A stretch of DNA of 64,000 nt from Pseudomonas schmalbachii. Its GTDB lineage: Bacteria > Pseudomonadota > Gammaproteobacteria > Pseudomonadales > Pseudomonadaceae. Shown piece after piece: positions 36,931-46,163 of this stretch; position 1 is the first letter of the stretch; every line of letters begins with the position of its first letter. Position numbers and translations under genes: made by a program. Location of the stretch: contig NZ_JAELYA010000006.1 in NCBI RefSeq assembly GCF_017589465.1, positions 248,001 to 312,000 of the forward strand, in the 5' to 3' direction. The notes under the pieces are model-generated. The model was not told the origin of the DNA. It searched no databases and saw nothing but the letters and a program-made list of their open reading frames with translations.

Positions 36931-37329
36931 ATGAAGAAAATGCTGGTCGCCGACGCCGACGTCGAGCGCCTCGACACCTGGGCCAGATACACCAAGGATC
37001 TGTGCCGCGATTGCCATGCCACCTGCTGCACGCTGCCGGTGGAAGTGCGCATCGGCGACCTGATCCGCATCGGCGTGGTCGACGAATTCGAGCGCGGCGA
37101 TCCGCCGAAGAACGTCGCCAAGCGCCTGCTCAAGGAAGGCATCGTCGAGCGCTTCAACCAGAAGAGCGGCATCTTCACCCTGACCCGCACCAGCAACGGC
37201 GACTGCCTGTACCTGGACCGCAAGTCGCGCCTCTGCACGATCTACAAGAATCGTCCGGACACCTGCCGCAACCACCCGCAGATCGGCCCGCGTCCGGGGT
37301 ATTGCGCATATCGGAAGAAAACTTCCTGA
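36931..37329 (+). CDS. YkgJ-family cysteine-cluster protein
   Basis: A 132-residue protein with the YkgJ/CxxCxxxxCC pattern: LCRDCHATCCTLPVEV near the N-terminus, CLYLDRKSRLC in the middle and RPDTCRNHP near the end. These cysteines are thought to bind zinc or iron; the function is unknown. There is a choice of starts (ATG at 36931 or 36940); neither has a good ribosome-binding site, because the MITE-like element ends only 5 bp upstream. The gene may therefore be poorly translated or depend on element sequence for expression (inference). Confidence 0.87.
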   Translation: MKKMLVADADVERLDTWARYTKDLCRDCHATCCTLPVEVRIGDLIRIGVVDEFERGDPPKNVAKRLLKEGIVERFNQKSGIFTLTRTSNGDCLYLDRKSRLCTIYKNRPDTCRNHPQIGPRPGYCAYRKKTS

Positions 37330-37339
37330 TCTTCGTGGT

Positions 37340-38230
37340 TCAGGGCTCGATCCCGGTCGGCACGGATTTGATCCAATCGCGCAAGGTCAGGAACAACGCA
37401 CCGGAGTCCCGGGAACCCTGCCACAGCCGCCCCCGTTCGACATAACGGCTGTCACCGATCTGGTAGCGCAGGGTTCGCTCGTCGCCCAGTTGGCCGGCGA
37501 AATGCCCCGTCTGCCAATCGAGCAACAGAACCCTGACCGTCTCACGCACGTTGGCATCCAGGGCCTGGAGATAGGCACTGGCATCGTCTGCGGCCCACTG
37601 GTCCAAACAGGCCGAGCATGCAAGAGCATCGCCCTGCGTCTCTATCCGCCCCCGATAGATCGACTGGCGCCCTTGCATCAGTTCGATTTCGCTGACCAGC
37701 TTCAGACTGCGCGAGTCCCGGCTGAGCACACCCTGGGGCGCAACGACCAACGTAAGCACAGCGGCATCGGACACCTGTTTCCCCGCCTTGGTCAGGGCAG
37801 CAGCAAAATGCTCCCCGAACCAGTCATGCCGAGGGCGAGCATCGAGTGCCGACTGCAGCGGGGCAACCCGCTGATCGGCCTCGGTCTGCCGGGCATCCTG
37901 CACCGATGTCTGGGTCATGCCGGCCACCAATGCCATACCGATGGCCACACCCAGTGCGGAACCACCCCCGGCACCGGAGTTGCCGACGCCGCTCACGGAG
38001 CTGTGCAGGTTCTGTGCAGTGGCCGTGCCGTGCTGGATGATGCCGGCACCGTCATTGGCGACTTCGCTGCGCAACAAGCGGCGCTCGCCCGGCTCGATCC
38101 GCAGGGCAAGCGTCTGGCCAACGACGATACTCTGCAGGTCCACCGCCATGCTCGGCCGCAACGCCTCGCGGCTGCCGCAAGCGCTCAGCAGCAGCGCCAG
38201 CGCCAGAACACCCGCAAAGCGACCTTTCAC
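37340..38230 (-). CDS. Lipoprotein of unknown function (second of a pair)
   Basis: A 296-residue lipoprotein with GTG start at 38230 and signal KGRFAGVLALALLLSACGS (lipobox LSAC). The mature part has an unusual Gly/Ser/Ala-rich hydrophobic patch (GVGNSGAGGGSALGVAIGMA) that could insert into a membrane, then a mixed alpha/beta domain ending in a Tyr/Arg-rich region. Two cysteines in CSACLDQW could form a disulfide. Its GTG overlaps the stop of the upstream lipoprotein gene (GTGA), a sign of co-translation. I do not recognise the family. It converges with the ykgJ-like gene. Confidence 0.75.
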   Translation of the reverse strand: MKGRFAGVLALALLLSACGSREALRPSMAVDLQSIVVGQTLALRIEPGERRLLRSEVANDGAGIIQHGTATAQNLHSSVSGVGNSGAGGGSALGVAIGMALVAGMTQTSVQDARQTEADQRVAPLQSALDARPRHDWFGEHFAAALTKAGKQVSDAAVLTLVVAPQGVLSRDSRSLKLVSEIELMQGRQSIYRGRIETQGDALACSACLDQWAADDASAYLQALDANVRETVRVLLLDWQTGHFAGQLGDERTLRYQIGDSRYVERGRLWQGSRDSGALFLTLRDWIKSVPTGIEP

Positions 38231-38949
38231 GGCCTGGCCGCGGACAATTGCTGGTTGCGGAACACCCCGAGCAGGCTCTGCTGGGTCGAGTCCAGCGCCT
38301 GATAGAAGGCATTGGTCAGATTCGGGAAGTCCGGCGCCTCGTCCCATTCGCCATCGGCGCTGTGACTGAAGACATTCGGTTGGTAATAGAGCAGGTGGTT
38401 GTCGTTCAGATCGATGACGTAGGTAGTAACCACGACCTGTGCGACCGGAACGCTGGTGGGCACCATTCCGTAGTAGGTGCGCATGGTACCGGCACTACCG
38501 AATTCGAAGAGCACCAGCTTGTCGATCTGTTTCTGCGACTTGAGCGGCTGGAAGTCCTTGCTTGCATAGCCGGTCTTCTCGGCTTTGTTCTTGGCCAGGG
38601 TATCGAGTACGAGCGGGTCGTCGATGTTGACCGCCTGGTAGCCATCGGCTCGCAGCTGTTCGCCGACTTGTGCGGGGATGCTGCGCAGGCTGCTGGAATC
38701 CCATGTTTCCACTTTGCTGCGCAGGCCAGCCGCGAGGCCATTGTTCACTGCCATATCCAACAGTCCCTGCTGCCCGGCCATGATGACCGTGGGTTTCGGC
38801 ACCTGGGTGTAGGCGATGCCTATGCGCTCCTGCTTTTGCGCCCAGAACGACTGGTCCATGGGGACGGGTGGCTGCGGCGTGGCACAGCCAGTCAGCAGGA
38901 CGAGGCAAAGCAACGGCAACCCGAAGAGGGCCCGGCGGAATTCGTTCAT
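38227..38949 (-). CDS. Lipoprotein of unknown function (first of a pair)
   Basis: A 240-residue lipoprotein with signal RRALFGLPLLCLVLLTGCAT (lipobox LTGC). The mature domain has strand-rich segments including RIGIAYTQVPKPTVIMAGQQ and QVVVTTYVIDLNDNHLLYYQ, suggesting a periplasmic-binding or assembly-type fold, but the family is not one I know. It is translationally coupled to the second lipoprotein gene downstream, so the two products probably work together in the envelope. A small open frame of unknown origin precedes it on the same strand. Confidence 0.75.
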   Translation of the reverse strand: MNEFRRALFGLPLLCLVLLTGCATPQPPVPMDQSFWAQKQERIGIAYTQVPKPTVIMAGQQGLLDMAVNNGLAAGLRSKVETWDSSSLRSIPAQVGEQLRADGYQAVNIDDPLVLDTLAKNKAEKTGYASKDFQPLKSQKQIDKLVLFEFGSAGTMRTYYGMVPTSVPVAQVVVTTYVIDLNDNHLLYYQPNVFSHSADGEWDEAPDFPNLTNAFYQALDSTQQSLLGVFRNQQLSAARP

Positions 38950-38997
38950 CAGTAATCCTTATCTGAGAAGGTCTCCCGGCGGGATACCCGGAGACGC

Positions 38998-39253
38998 TCA
39001 ACGGATTTTGATATAGCCATTTGACACCACGCAATGCCCGGTCACGCGGGCTGCGCCCCAAATGCCGCCTCGTTCAAAGTTTCGGAAATAGCCAACTTCT
39101 CCTTGCGCAATTCCTGACGGGTCAACGTAATCCGTCCACGGCAGATCACCGGTCAGGTGCGCAATCGATTGCCACGACAGACCGGCGTCCGATATCCCCA
39201 CCCGCGACTGGAACGGCCGCCCGCTATACTGCGCGCTTCGCCCTGGAGCCTGC
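38998..39253 (-). other. Short open frame with coding character, possible gene remnant
   Basis: An 85-codon frame ending at TGA (38998-39000), 49 bp upstream of the lipoprotein pair. Its last 65 codons read like real protein: SDAGLSWQSIAHLTGDLPWT, YVDPSGIAQGEVGYFRNFER, then GGIWGAARVTGHCVV. There is no ribosome-binding site, and the only in-frame ATG abuts the divergent MATE start. GC content and codon use are more relaxed than in the flanking genes. It may be the C-terminal scrap of a lost gene. No other gene is seen in 38950-39253. Confidence 0.35.
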
Positions 39254-40606
39254 ATGACTGCCCTGCTTGCCGACGCCTGGCGGCACCGCCCGACCCACCG
39301 GAAGGTCTGGGCGCTGGCCGCGCCGATGATTCTTTCCAATGTTTCCGTGCCGCTGGTGACGCTGGTCGACAGCGCGGTGATCGGCCATCTGCCGCATGCC
39401 CACCAGCTCGGCGCGGTGGCGGTCGGTGGCAGCCTGTACACGCTGCTGGTCGGCGTGCTCGGTTTCCTGCGCATGGGCACCACCGGTTTCGCCGCACAGG
39501 CAGCGGGACGTAGCGACGGAGGCGCGCTGCGCCGGATTCTTGGACAGGGACTGCTGCTGGCGCTGGGACTGGCTCTGCTGCTCAGCCTTATCGCGGTGCC
39601 GCTGACACCATTGGCGCTGGGCCTGATGCAGCCGTCGGCGGAGCTGGACGCGCTGGCCCGCGAGTTCTTCCACATCCGCCTGTACGGCCTGCCGGCGGCG
39701 CTGGCCAGCTATGCGCTGGTCGGCTGGTTCCTCGGCACGCAGAACGCCCGCGTGCCGCTGGCGATCCTGCTCACCACCAACCTGGTCAACCTGGTCCTGG
39801 AGCTGTGGTTCGTCCTCGGCCTCGACTGGGGCGTGCCCGGCGCGGCGCGGGCCTCGGTGATCGCCGAGTGGAGCGGCGCGCTGCTCGGCCTGGCCCTGAC
39901 CGGCGGCGCGCTGCGCAAATATCCGGGCCTGCCGGAGTGGTCGCGGCTGCGCCGCTGGGCGAGCTGGCGGCCGCTGCTGACGGTCAATCGCGACATTTTC
40001 ATCCGCAGCCTGGCGCTGCAGGGCGTGTTCTTCCTGGTCACGGTGCAGGGCACACGCCTGGGCGACGCCACGGTGGCGGCCAACGCGCTGTTGCTGAACG
40101 GCCTGATGATCACCTCCTACGCTCTCGACGGTCTCGCCCACGCGGTCGAGGCGCTGTGCGGCCATGCCATCGGCGGGCGTGACCGCACCGCCCTGCGCCG
40201 TTCGCTGGTGGTCGCCTGCGGCTGGTCGCTGCTCGCCAGCCTGGCCTTCGTCGCCTTCTTCGGTTTCGCCGGGCACCTGTTCATCGCCATGCAGAGCGAC
40301 ATCCCGGAAGTCCGCGCCACCGCCGACCACTACCTGCCGTACCTCGCCTGCCTGCCGCTGATCGGCATGTGGAGCTACCTGCTCGACGGCCTGTTCATCG
40401 GCGCCACCCGCGCCCGCGAGATGCGCAACGCCATGCTGCTGGCCTGCGCCGGCAGCCTGCCGCTGGGGATCGCCCTGCAGCCGCTGGGCAACCACGGCCT
40501 GTGGCTGGCGTTCCTCTGCTTCATGCTGCTGCGCGGGCTGATTCTCGGCGGCTATGCCTGGCATCTGACCCGGCGGGATGGCTGGCAGGCACCTGCCAGT
40601 GCCTGA
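39254..40606 (+). CDS. MATE-family multidrug efflux transporter (DinF/NorM-like)
   Basis: A 450-residue inner-membrane antiporter with about 12 helices in two homologous halves. MATE landmarks: WALAAPMILSNVSVPLVTLVD and SAVIGHLPHAHQLGAVAVGG in the first helices, GTTGFAAQAAGR in the first half, and ALLLNGLMITSYALDGLAHA in the second. The shortened loops and the DGLAHAVEALCGHAIGG segment resemble the DinF branch. It exports cationic drugs or metabolites using Na+ or H+. A DUF2214 membrane protein gene follows after 101 bp; the unit is otherwise alone. Confidence 0.9.
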   Translation: MTALLADAWRHRPTHRKVWALAAPMILSNVSVPLVTLVDSAVIGHLPHAHQLGAVAVGGSLYTLLVGVLGFLRMGTTGFAAQAAGRSDGGALRRILGQGLLLALGLALLLSLIAVPLTPLALGLMQPSAELDALAREFFHIRLYGLPAALASYALVGWFLGTQNARVPLAILLTTNLVNLVLELWFVLGLDWGVPGAARASVIAEWSGALLGLALTGGALRKYPGLPEWSRLRRWASWRPLLTVNRDIFIRSLALQGVFFLVTVQGTRLGDATVAANALLLNGLMITSYALDGLAHAVEALCGHAIGGRDRTALRRSLVVACGWSLLASLAFVAFFGFAGHLFIAMQSDIPEVRATADHYLPYLACLPLIGMWSYLLDGLFIGATRAREMRNAMLLACAGSLPLGIALQPLGNHGLWLAFLCFMLLRGLILGGYAWHLTRRDGWQAPASA

Positions 40607-40707
40607 GATTGAGCGCCCGGGCGTCCGCCGGACTGGCGCTGGCGGGACATGCCCACTAGATTCCCCAGAGTCGGTTGTCCGCTGCGCTGCATAGAGGGAC
40701 CTAGCCC

Positions 40708-41187
40708 ATGGCCCAAGCCATCGCCGCCTATCTGCACTTCATCTCGATCTTCATGCTGTTCGCCCTGCTGGTGCTGGAGCACCGGCTGTTCCGCCTGCCG
40801 CTGACCCTGGAACGGGCGCGCAACCTGGTGATCGTCGACCTGCTCTACGGCGTCTGCGCCGGGCTGGTGCTGCTCACTGGCGTGGCGCGGGCGCTGTGGT
40901 TCGCCAAGGGGCCGGAGTTCTACCTGTACAACAGCCTGTTCGTCGCCAAGGTCGGGCTGTTCGTGCTGGTCGGGCTGCTGTCGAGCTACCCGACCTTCAC
41001 CTACCTGAACTGGCGCAACGAACTGAAGGCCGGGAACATCCCCGCCCCCAGCCCCCGGCAGGGCACGCTGGTGGTGCTGACCATCCGCGTCGAGCTGCTG
41101 CTCCTGCTGTTCCTGCCGCTGCTGGCGACGCTGATGGCGCGCGGCTACGACCTGCAGAGCCTGGGCCTCAGCTTCCACGTGCCCTAG
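40708..41187 (+). CDS. DUF2214-family membrane protein
   Basis: A 159-residue protein with four membrane segments (IAAYLHFISIFMLFALLVLE, a DLLYGVCAGLVLLTG helix, LFVAKVGLFVLVGLLSSYPT and a C-terminal VELLLLLFLPLLATLMARGY). This is the pattern of DUF2214 proteins, of unknown function. Its stop TAG at 41185-41187 and the stop of the convergent arylamine acetyltransferase (41184-41186) share the palindrome CTAG, so the genes interlock at their ends. Confidence 0.8.
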   Translation: MAQAIAAYLHFISIFMLFALLVLEHRLFRLPLTLERARNLVIVDLLYGVCAGLVLLTGVARALWFAKGPEFYLYNSLFVAKVGLFVLVGLLSSYPTFTYLNWRNELKAGNIPAPSPRQGTLVVLTIRVELLLLLFLPLLATLMARGYDLQSLGLSFHVP

Positions 41188-42026
41188 ATTTTCAGCAATC
41201 CCGTCAGGCGCCGGCGCAACGGCGGGATATCCACAGCCGCGATGCGTATGCGGAAGCGTTCGCGCAGCAGTTCGATGAGTTCGTCCGGATCGTCCACCCT
41301 CCGCTGCTCGACCTGTCCGTCCGCCCAGCGCCGGTTGAACTGGCCGTCGTTGAGGGTCAGGCGCACGCCGTCCTCGCTGATGGCGGCCTTGAGGAAGCGG
41401 CGGAACACGCTGTCCGGATGGGTCGAGGTGAACCAGTTGCGCGGCAGGTAATCGAGCCACAGCTGCGGCGCCAGACTGAAGTGATACAGCGGCTGCCAGC
41501 CCGAAGTGCCATGCACCGCCAACTCCAGCTCGCCCTCGCGCGGACCGGGAAGGATGCGCCAGCCACCGGGCAGCTCCTCACCGATCACCAGCGGCAGCGC
41601 CCGGTCCAGTGTCGGACCGCCGAAGCCGATATCCACCAGGCGGATGCCCTCCTCCAGATCGATGCGCAGCAGCAGGTGCGATTGCTGGGTCAGCTCCACC
41701 TCCGCCGGCACGCCCCAGCGCACCCGCGCCACCAGCAGCGTGACGCGGTAGCCGAGGCTCGCCAGCAGGCGCGCGAACAGGCTGTTCAGCTCGAAGCAGT
41801 AGCCGCCGCGGCCGCCCTCGACCAGCTTGGCGAACACCGCATCCGGCTCGATGCGCACCGGCCGCTCCAGCAGCACGTCGAGGTTCTCGAAAGGCAGGTG
41901 GTGCAGCGCGGCGTCGATCAGCCGGTCGAGGTTCGCGGCGGTCGGCGGGATCGCTTCCGGCGGCAATTCCAGGCGGGCCAGGCAGGCGTGCAACTGCTGC
42001 GGAGTGAAGGGGTTCAGTGGGGTCAT
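41184..42026 (-). CDS. nat: Arylamine N-acetyltransferase
   Basis: A 280-residue enzyme that moves the acetyl group of acetyl-CoA to arylamines and hydrazines by a ping-pong mechanism through a cysteine. The triad is readable: Cys in EGGRGGYCFELN, His in QQSHLLLRI, and Asp in RLVDIGFGG. The N-terminal LHHLPFENLDVLL segment is typical. The start at 42026 follows AAGGAG. A broken cupin gene ends just upstream and may have headed this operon. The MocR-type regulator reading away at 42320 is a plausible controller. Confidence 0.93.
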   Translation of the reverse strand: MTPLNPFTPQQLHACLARLELPPEAIPPTAANLDRLIDAALHHLPFENLDVLLERPVRIEPDAVFAKLVEGGRGGYCFELNSLFARLLASLGYRVTLLVARVRWGVPAEVELTQQSHLLLRIDLEEGIRLVDIGFGGPTLDRALPLVIGEELPGGWRILPGPREGELELAVHGTSGWQPLYHFSLAPQLWLDYLPRNWFTSTHPDSVFRRFLKAAISEDGVRLTLNDGQFNRRWADGQVEQRRVDDPDELIELLRERFRIRIAAVDIPPLRRRLTGLLKI

Positions 42027-42042
42027 GAGCGGTCTCCTTGTC

Positions 42043-42208
42043 TCAACGATCTTCCGGGATCAGCAGCGGGCCGCAACCCTGGTCGGTGATGAACACTGCC
42101 AGCAATTGCGCCGGCTGGCTGGCGCTGGGGCTCTCGGCGAACAGGTGCAGCACGCCGGTCGGTTCGAACCAGGTCTGCCCGGCGCGGTAAGTCTGCGCCG
42201 GCAAGGAA
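42043..42208 (-). pseudogene. C-terminal remnant of a cupin-domain gene
   Basis: On the minus strand, after about 42190, one frame encodes TYRAGQTWFEPTGVLHLFAE, then SASQPAQLLAVFITDQGCGP, then LLIPEDR and a stop at 42043-42045. This is the second half of a small cupin: the His of GVLH is a cupin ligand and the ending GCGPLLIPED is common to cupins near MocR/GntR regulators. The first half, with its HxH metal ligands, is missing. The possible start KVFLAGA lies in a different frame. I infer a deletion plus frameshift. The stop lies 17 bp before the nat start, so the cupin and nat once formed an operon. Confidence 0.7.
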
Positions 42209-42319
42209 CACTTTCATGCACATGGACAGCCTCCGATCAGGAAATCCGTTGGACAGGTGCGACTGTATGCCGCCAATGGCATAGTCGGCAGAGCCAAGAT
42301 TCGTGGAAGTGACTGGGAC

Positions 42320-43738
42320 ATGAAAACACTGGGCCTGAACCTCGACCCCACGCTGGCACTGCCGATCTACCGCCAGCTCTACGAACGCTTCCGCGAAGCG
42401 ATCGCCAGGGGAACGCTGCGCCCGGGCGAGCGCGTGCCGCCGGTGCGCGGGCTGGCCAGCGAGCTGGGCGTGGCGCGCGGCACGGTGGAGCTGGCCTATC
42501 AGTTGCTGACCAGCGAAGGCTATCTGCAGGCCAGGGGGCCGGCCGGCACGGTGGTTTCGCCGCAACTGGCGGAACGCGCCGCGACACCAGCGCAACGTCC
42601 TGCATCAGTGGCCGAACAGGTGCACCCCGGCCTGATCGCCCACGGCCCACAGATTCGTCCGTTCCAGCTCGGCCTCCCGGCGCTGGACGCCTTCCCCCGC
42701 GCGCTCTGGGCCCGCCTCGCGGCGCGTCGTCTGCGGCAACTCAGCCCGGCCGGGCTGGCCTATCCCGATCCATGCGGCCATGCGCCGCTGCGCCAGGCCA
42801 TCGCCGGCTACCTGGGCGTCTCACGCGGGATTACCTGCGATCCGGCGCAGGTGTTCATCTGCGCCAGCTACCAGGGCGCGCTCGACATGATCAGCCGTAC
42901 TCTGCTGCGCCTCGGCGACAAGGTCTGGCACGAGGACCCCGGCTATCCACGCAGCCGCGAACTGATGCGCGCCGCCGGGGCAAAACTGGTGCCGCTGCCG
43001 GTGGACGCGGACGGCCTGCGCGTGATGGACGGACTGGAGCGCGCGGCGGATGCGCGCTTCGCCGCGGTCACGCCGTCGCAGCAGAGCCCGACCGGCGTGG
43101 CGCTGTCGCTGCCGCGGCGCCTGGCGCTGCTGGACTGGGCGGCCGACGCCGGCAGCTGGATCATCGAGGACGACTACGACAGCGAATACCGCTACAGCGG
43201 CTTCCCTCTGCCGGCGCTGAAGAGCCTCGACCGCCAGGGCCGGGTGCTCTACACCGGCACCTTCAGCAAGGTGCTGTTCCCGTCCCTGCGCCTGGGCTAT
43301 CTGGTCGTGCCGGAAAGCCAGGTCGACGGTTTCGTGCGCAGCTTCCAGACATTCTCCAGCGGCTGCTCGGAACTGCTGCAGGCGACGCTCTGCGACTTCT
43401 TCGTCGAGGGCCATTTCGCCCGCCACCTGAAGCGCACCCGCAGCCTCTACGCCGCGCGCCGCCAGTTGCTGCGGTCGGCGCTGGAGGAACAGTTGGGGGA
43501 TCGCCTGAAGTTCGCCGACCTGCCCGGCGGCCTGCACCTGATCGGCCGGGTGGACGGCGACGACCGCGCCATCGCCCAGCGCGCCCACGCCAACGGGCTC
43601 GGCCTGCAGGCGTTGAATGCCTGGTGCGTGGAGGCCCGCCATGAGCCGGCGCTGATGCTGAGCTTCACCAATGTGGTGGATGAAGAAATGGCGACAAGGC
43701 TCGCCGAGCGAGTCGCGAAGGTGATGGAGCGTCCGTAG
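42320..43738 (+). CDS. MocR-type (GntR-aminotransferase) transcriptional regulator
   Basis: A 472-residue regulator with an N-terminal GntR winged helix (LALPIYRQLYERFREAIARG, VPPVRGLASELGVARGTVEL) and a fold-type I aminotransferase domain for PLP binding (LAYPDPCGHAPLRQAIAGYL, EDDYDSEYRYSG, and the lysine in TGTFSKVLFPSLRLG). PdxR- and GabR-like proteins of this class bind PLP or amino compounds and control adjacent genes. The usual HQFPTG of the PLP site appears as SQQSPTG, a mild variant. It is divergent from the decayed cupin and nat, its likely targets. Its stop TAG (43736-43738) lies inside a family B repeat. Confidence 0.9.
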   Translation: MKTLGLNLDPTLALPIYRQLYERFREAIARGTLRPGERVPPVRGLASELGVARGTVELAYQLLTSEGYLQARGPAGTVVSPQLAERAATPAQRPASVAEQVHPGLIAHGPQIRPFQLGLPALDAFPRALWARLAARRLRQLSPAGLAYPDPCGHAPLRQAIAGYLGVSRGITCDPAQVFICASYQGALDMISRTLLRLGDKVWHEDPGYPRSRELMRAAGAKLVPLPVDADGLRVMDGLERAADARFAAVTPSQQSPTGVALSLPRRLALLDWAADAGSWIIEDDYDSEYRYSGFPLPALKSLDRQGRVLYTGTFSKVLFPSLRLGYLVVPESQVDGFVRSFQTFSSGCSELLQATLCDFFVEGHFARHLKRTRSLYAARRQLLRSALEEQLGDRLKFADLPGGLHLIGRVDGDDRAIAQRAHANGLGLQALNAWCVEARHEPALMLSFTNVVDEEMATRLAERVAKVMERP

Positions 43739-43825
43739 GTTGGCGCTGAGCGCAGCGAAGCCCAACATCCGCCGACGCCGGGTACTCCGCTGTTGGGGTT
43801 CGCGGGCATGGCCTGCTCCTACAGG
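43734..43825. repeat. Composite repeat: left half of family B and right half of family D
   Basis: Starts CGTAGGTTGGCGCTGAGCGC and GAAGCCCAAC, like family B, but the matching right arm is absent. From 43800 it reads TCGCGGGCATGGCCTGCTCC and TACAG, like the right end of family D. The MocR stop codon is within the first bases, so the repeat supplies the stop. Confidence 0.65.
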
Positions 43826-43866
43826 TGAACTCCGAACCGTAGGGGCAATGCATCGTCATGATGCTT

Positions 43867-43985
43867 CCCCCTCACCCTAGCCCTCTCCCGGAGGGAGAGG
43901 GGACTATTCGGAGTCGCCGGCTGGCACGGTGTACCACCTCACACCGTCGCGCCCCTCTCCCTCCGGGAGAGGGTTGGGGTGAGGG
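43867..43985. repeat. Palindromic intergenic repeat (family C, copy 3)
   Basis: CCCCTCACCCTAGCCCTCTC at the left end and GGGAGAGGGTTGGGGTGAGG at the right, with GGAGTCGCCGGCTGGCACGG inside. It is the reverse complement of the 7056 copy, at high identity over the full length. Confidence 0.87.
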
Positions 43986-44040
43986 AATCGCAACGCCGGA
44001 GTACCCGTAGGAGCTGGCCACGCCCGCGATCATCAGCGCA

Positions 44041-45954
44041 TCAGGACGACAGATAGGAAGAGCGCGTCAGCCCCAGGCGCAAGGCATCGAGGTATTGGGT
44101 GCGTTCGCGGGCGGTGAGCTTGGCGCGGGCTACCTTGTCGCGGTAGTGGGTCATCAGCTCCTCCGGCGACAGGTGCACGTAGCGCAGCATGTCCTCGATG
44201 GTGTCGTGGGTCTCGATACCGGCGTGGTAGTAGCTGCCGTCGGCGTTCTGGTAGACGTTCACCGAGTCGGTGTCGCCGAACAGGTTGTGCATGTCGCCGA
44301 GGATTTCCTGGTACGCGCCGACCAGGAACACGCCGATCATGTACTCCTCGCCTTCCTTCACCTCGTGCACCGGCAGGCTGGTCTCGATGCTCTGCTCGTC
44401 GACGTACTGGGTGATCTTGCCGTCGGAGTCGCAGGTCAGGTCCTGCAGCACGGCGCGGCGGTCCGGTTCCTCGCCGAGGCGGTGGATTGGCAGGATCGGC
44501 AGCACCTGGCCGATGGCCCAGGTGTCCGGCAGGCTCTGGAACACCGAGAAGTTGCAGATGTACTTGTCGGCGAGCTTGTCGTTCAGCTCGTCGAGCACCT
44601 GGCGATGGGAGCGCTGGCGGGCCTTGAGCTGGTTGTGCAGGCGGCGGCAGATGGCGAAGTAGCACTGCTCGGCGAGGGCCTTCTGCGCCAGGGTGATCTT
44701 GCCGTCGGCGTACTGGCTGGCCGCTTCGCTCATGTAATGGGTGGCGCGCCAGTAGGTCTCGGTGACCATCTCGGCGTCGGTCGGGCCGAGCATGTCCGCC
44801 AGCCACTGGACGATTTCCGGCTGCTCGGCACGATCGGTGATCTTCGGCAGCTCGTCGTTGTGCCGCTCGACGTCGGTGACCTGGGTGATCAGCACCGCAT
44901 GGTGCGCGGTCATCGCGCGACCGCTCTCGGAGAAGATGTGCGGATGCGGCAGGCCCTGGGCGTCGCAGAATTCCTTGAGCATGCCGACCACCACACCGGC
45001 GTAGTCGTCGATGTCGTAGTTGATCGAGCTGGCGTTGCGCGAGTGGGTGCCGTCGTAGTCCACGCCGAGGCCGCCGCCGACGTCGACGTGGTCGACCGGC
45101 AGGCCGAGCGCGCGCAGTTCGCCGTAGTAGCGGATGGCTTCCTTGAATCCGTGCTGGTAGTCGGCCAGATTGGCGATCTGCGAGCCCATGTGGAAGTGCA
45201 GCAGGCGCACGCCCTGGTCCAGGCCGGCCTTGCGGAAGCGCTCGACCACCGACAGCAGCTGCGCCGCGGAAAGGCCGAACTTGGCCTTCTCGCCGCCGGT
45301 ATCCGCCCACTTGGAAGACGCCAGCGAGGACAGCCGCACGCGCAGGCCGACCTGCGGCAGCACGCCGACGGTGGCGGCTTCCTCGATCACCAGCTGAACC
45401 TCGGACTCCTTCTCGATCACGATGAACACGTTGTGGCCGAGCTTCTGCCCCATCAGCGCCAGCTTGATGAACTCGCGGTCCTTGTAGCCGTTGCAGACGA
45501 TGGTGCCGCCCTTCGGCGCCAGCGCCAGCACGGCCATCAGCTCGGGCTTGGAGCCGGCTTCCAGGCCGATGGAGACGTTCTGCGTGGCGATGATGCTTTC
45601 CACCACCGCTTCCTGCTGGTTGACCTTGATCGGGTACAGCGCGGTGTAGCGGCTCTGGTATTCCAGGCGCGCGATGTTGGCGTCGAACGCGCCGGTCAGC
45701 TTGCGCACGCGGTCCTGCAGGATGTCCGGGAAGCGCACCAGCAGCGGCAGCGACAGCCCCGCCTCGCGCAGCTGGCCGACCAGCCCGTGCAGATCGATCG
45801 GCTGGCCGTCCACACCCTGCGGACGCGCCTCGACATTGCCGGCGTCGTTGATCGCGTAGTAGCCAGCGCCCCAATGGCGAATGCCGTAGATGCTGCGGCT
45901 GTCTGCCACGGTCCAGTTGCTGCCGTCGTCTTTGCGGGTCCGTCTGGCGGCCAT
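44041..45954 (-). CDS. speA: Biosynthetic arginine decarboxylase
   Basis: A 637-residue PLP enzyme that decarboxylates arginine to agmatine, the first step of putrescine synthesis by the agmatine route. It shows the alanine-racemase-like barrel with the PLP lysine region [18 protein letters not shown], glycine loop [16 protein letters not shown], the segment [17 protein letters not shown], and late C-terminal ECYxx-type segments ([38 protein letters not shown] with the substrate-binding GAYQE). Length is that of the SpeA family. It ends close to a family C repeat. No other polyamine genes lie in the window. Confidence 0.97.
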   Translation of the reverse strand: MAARRTRKDDGSNWTVADSRSIYGIRHWGAGYYAINDAGNVEARPQGVDGQPIDLHGLVGQLREAGLSLPLLVRFPDILQDRVRKLTGAFDANIARLEYQSRYTALYPIKVNQQEAVVESIIATQNVSIGLEAGSKPELMAVLALAPKGGTIVCNGYKDREFIKLALMGQKLGHNVFIVIEKESEVQLVIEEAATVGVLPQVGLRVRLSSLASSKWADTGGEKAKFGLSAAQLLSVVERFRKAGLDQGVRLLHFHMGSQIANLADYQHGFKEAIRYYGELRALGLPVDHVDVGGGLGVDYDGTHSRNASSINYDIDDYAGVVVGMLKEFCDAQGLPHPHIFSESGRAMTAHHAVLITQVTDVERHNDELPKITDRAEQPEIVQWLADMLGPTDAEMVTETYWRATHYMSEAASQYADGKITLAQKALAEQCYFAICRRLHNQLKARQRSHRQVLDELNDKLADKYICNFSVFQSLPDTWAIGQVLPILPIHRLGEEPDRRAVLQDLTCDSDGKITQYVDEQSIETSLPVHEVKEGEEYMIGVFLVGAYQEILGDMHNLFGDTDSVNVYQNADGSYYHAGIETHDTIEDMLRYVHLSPEELMTHYRDKVARAKLTARERTQYLDALRLGLTRSSYLSS

Positions 45955-46121
45955 GCGCGGTGTTCTCCTCGAAGAAAGAGTGATGGCCGCCGGCGAACCC
46001 GGCAGGCACGAATAAGGTAAACGACAGGTGTGACGCTGCCGTGTAGACCGCCTTGCCCGGCGGTTAGTTTAGGAAAACATGGCGAAGGCGCACGCGCCCG
46101 GCTGGTGTCTCCCATCCAGGG

Positions 46122-46146
46122 AGCGGGCTGGGGGCAGCCCGCTTTC
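46122..46146. terminator. Hairpin between speA and yciH, possible terminator
   Basis: AGCGGGCT / AGCCCGCT 8-bp arms with a GGGGGC loop, followed on the plus strand by TTTC. It lies 18 bp after the yciH stop, but the T run is on the plus strand, so termination of the minus-strand yciH message is uncertain. The rest of 45955-46163 holds no gene. Confidence 0.45.
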
Positions 46147-46163
46147 TGCAGGGGAGAGGCGCT

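Noticed and set aside
36931..37329. Considered the ykgJ-like gene to be disrupted by the MITE-like element
   Set aside because: The coding frame is complete with all expected cysteines; only the leader is altered, so it is kept as an intact gene.
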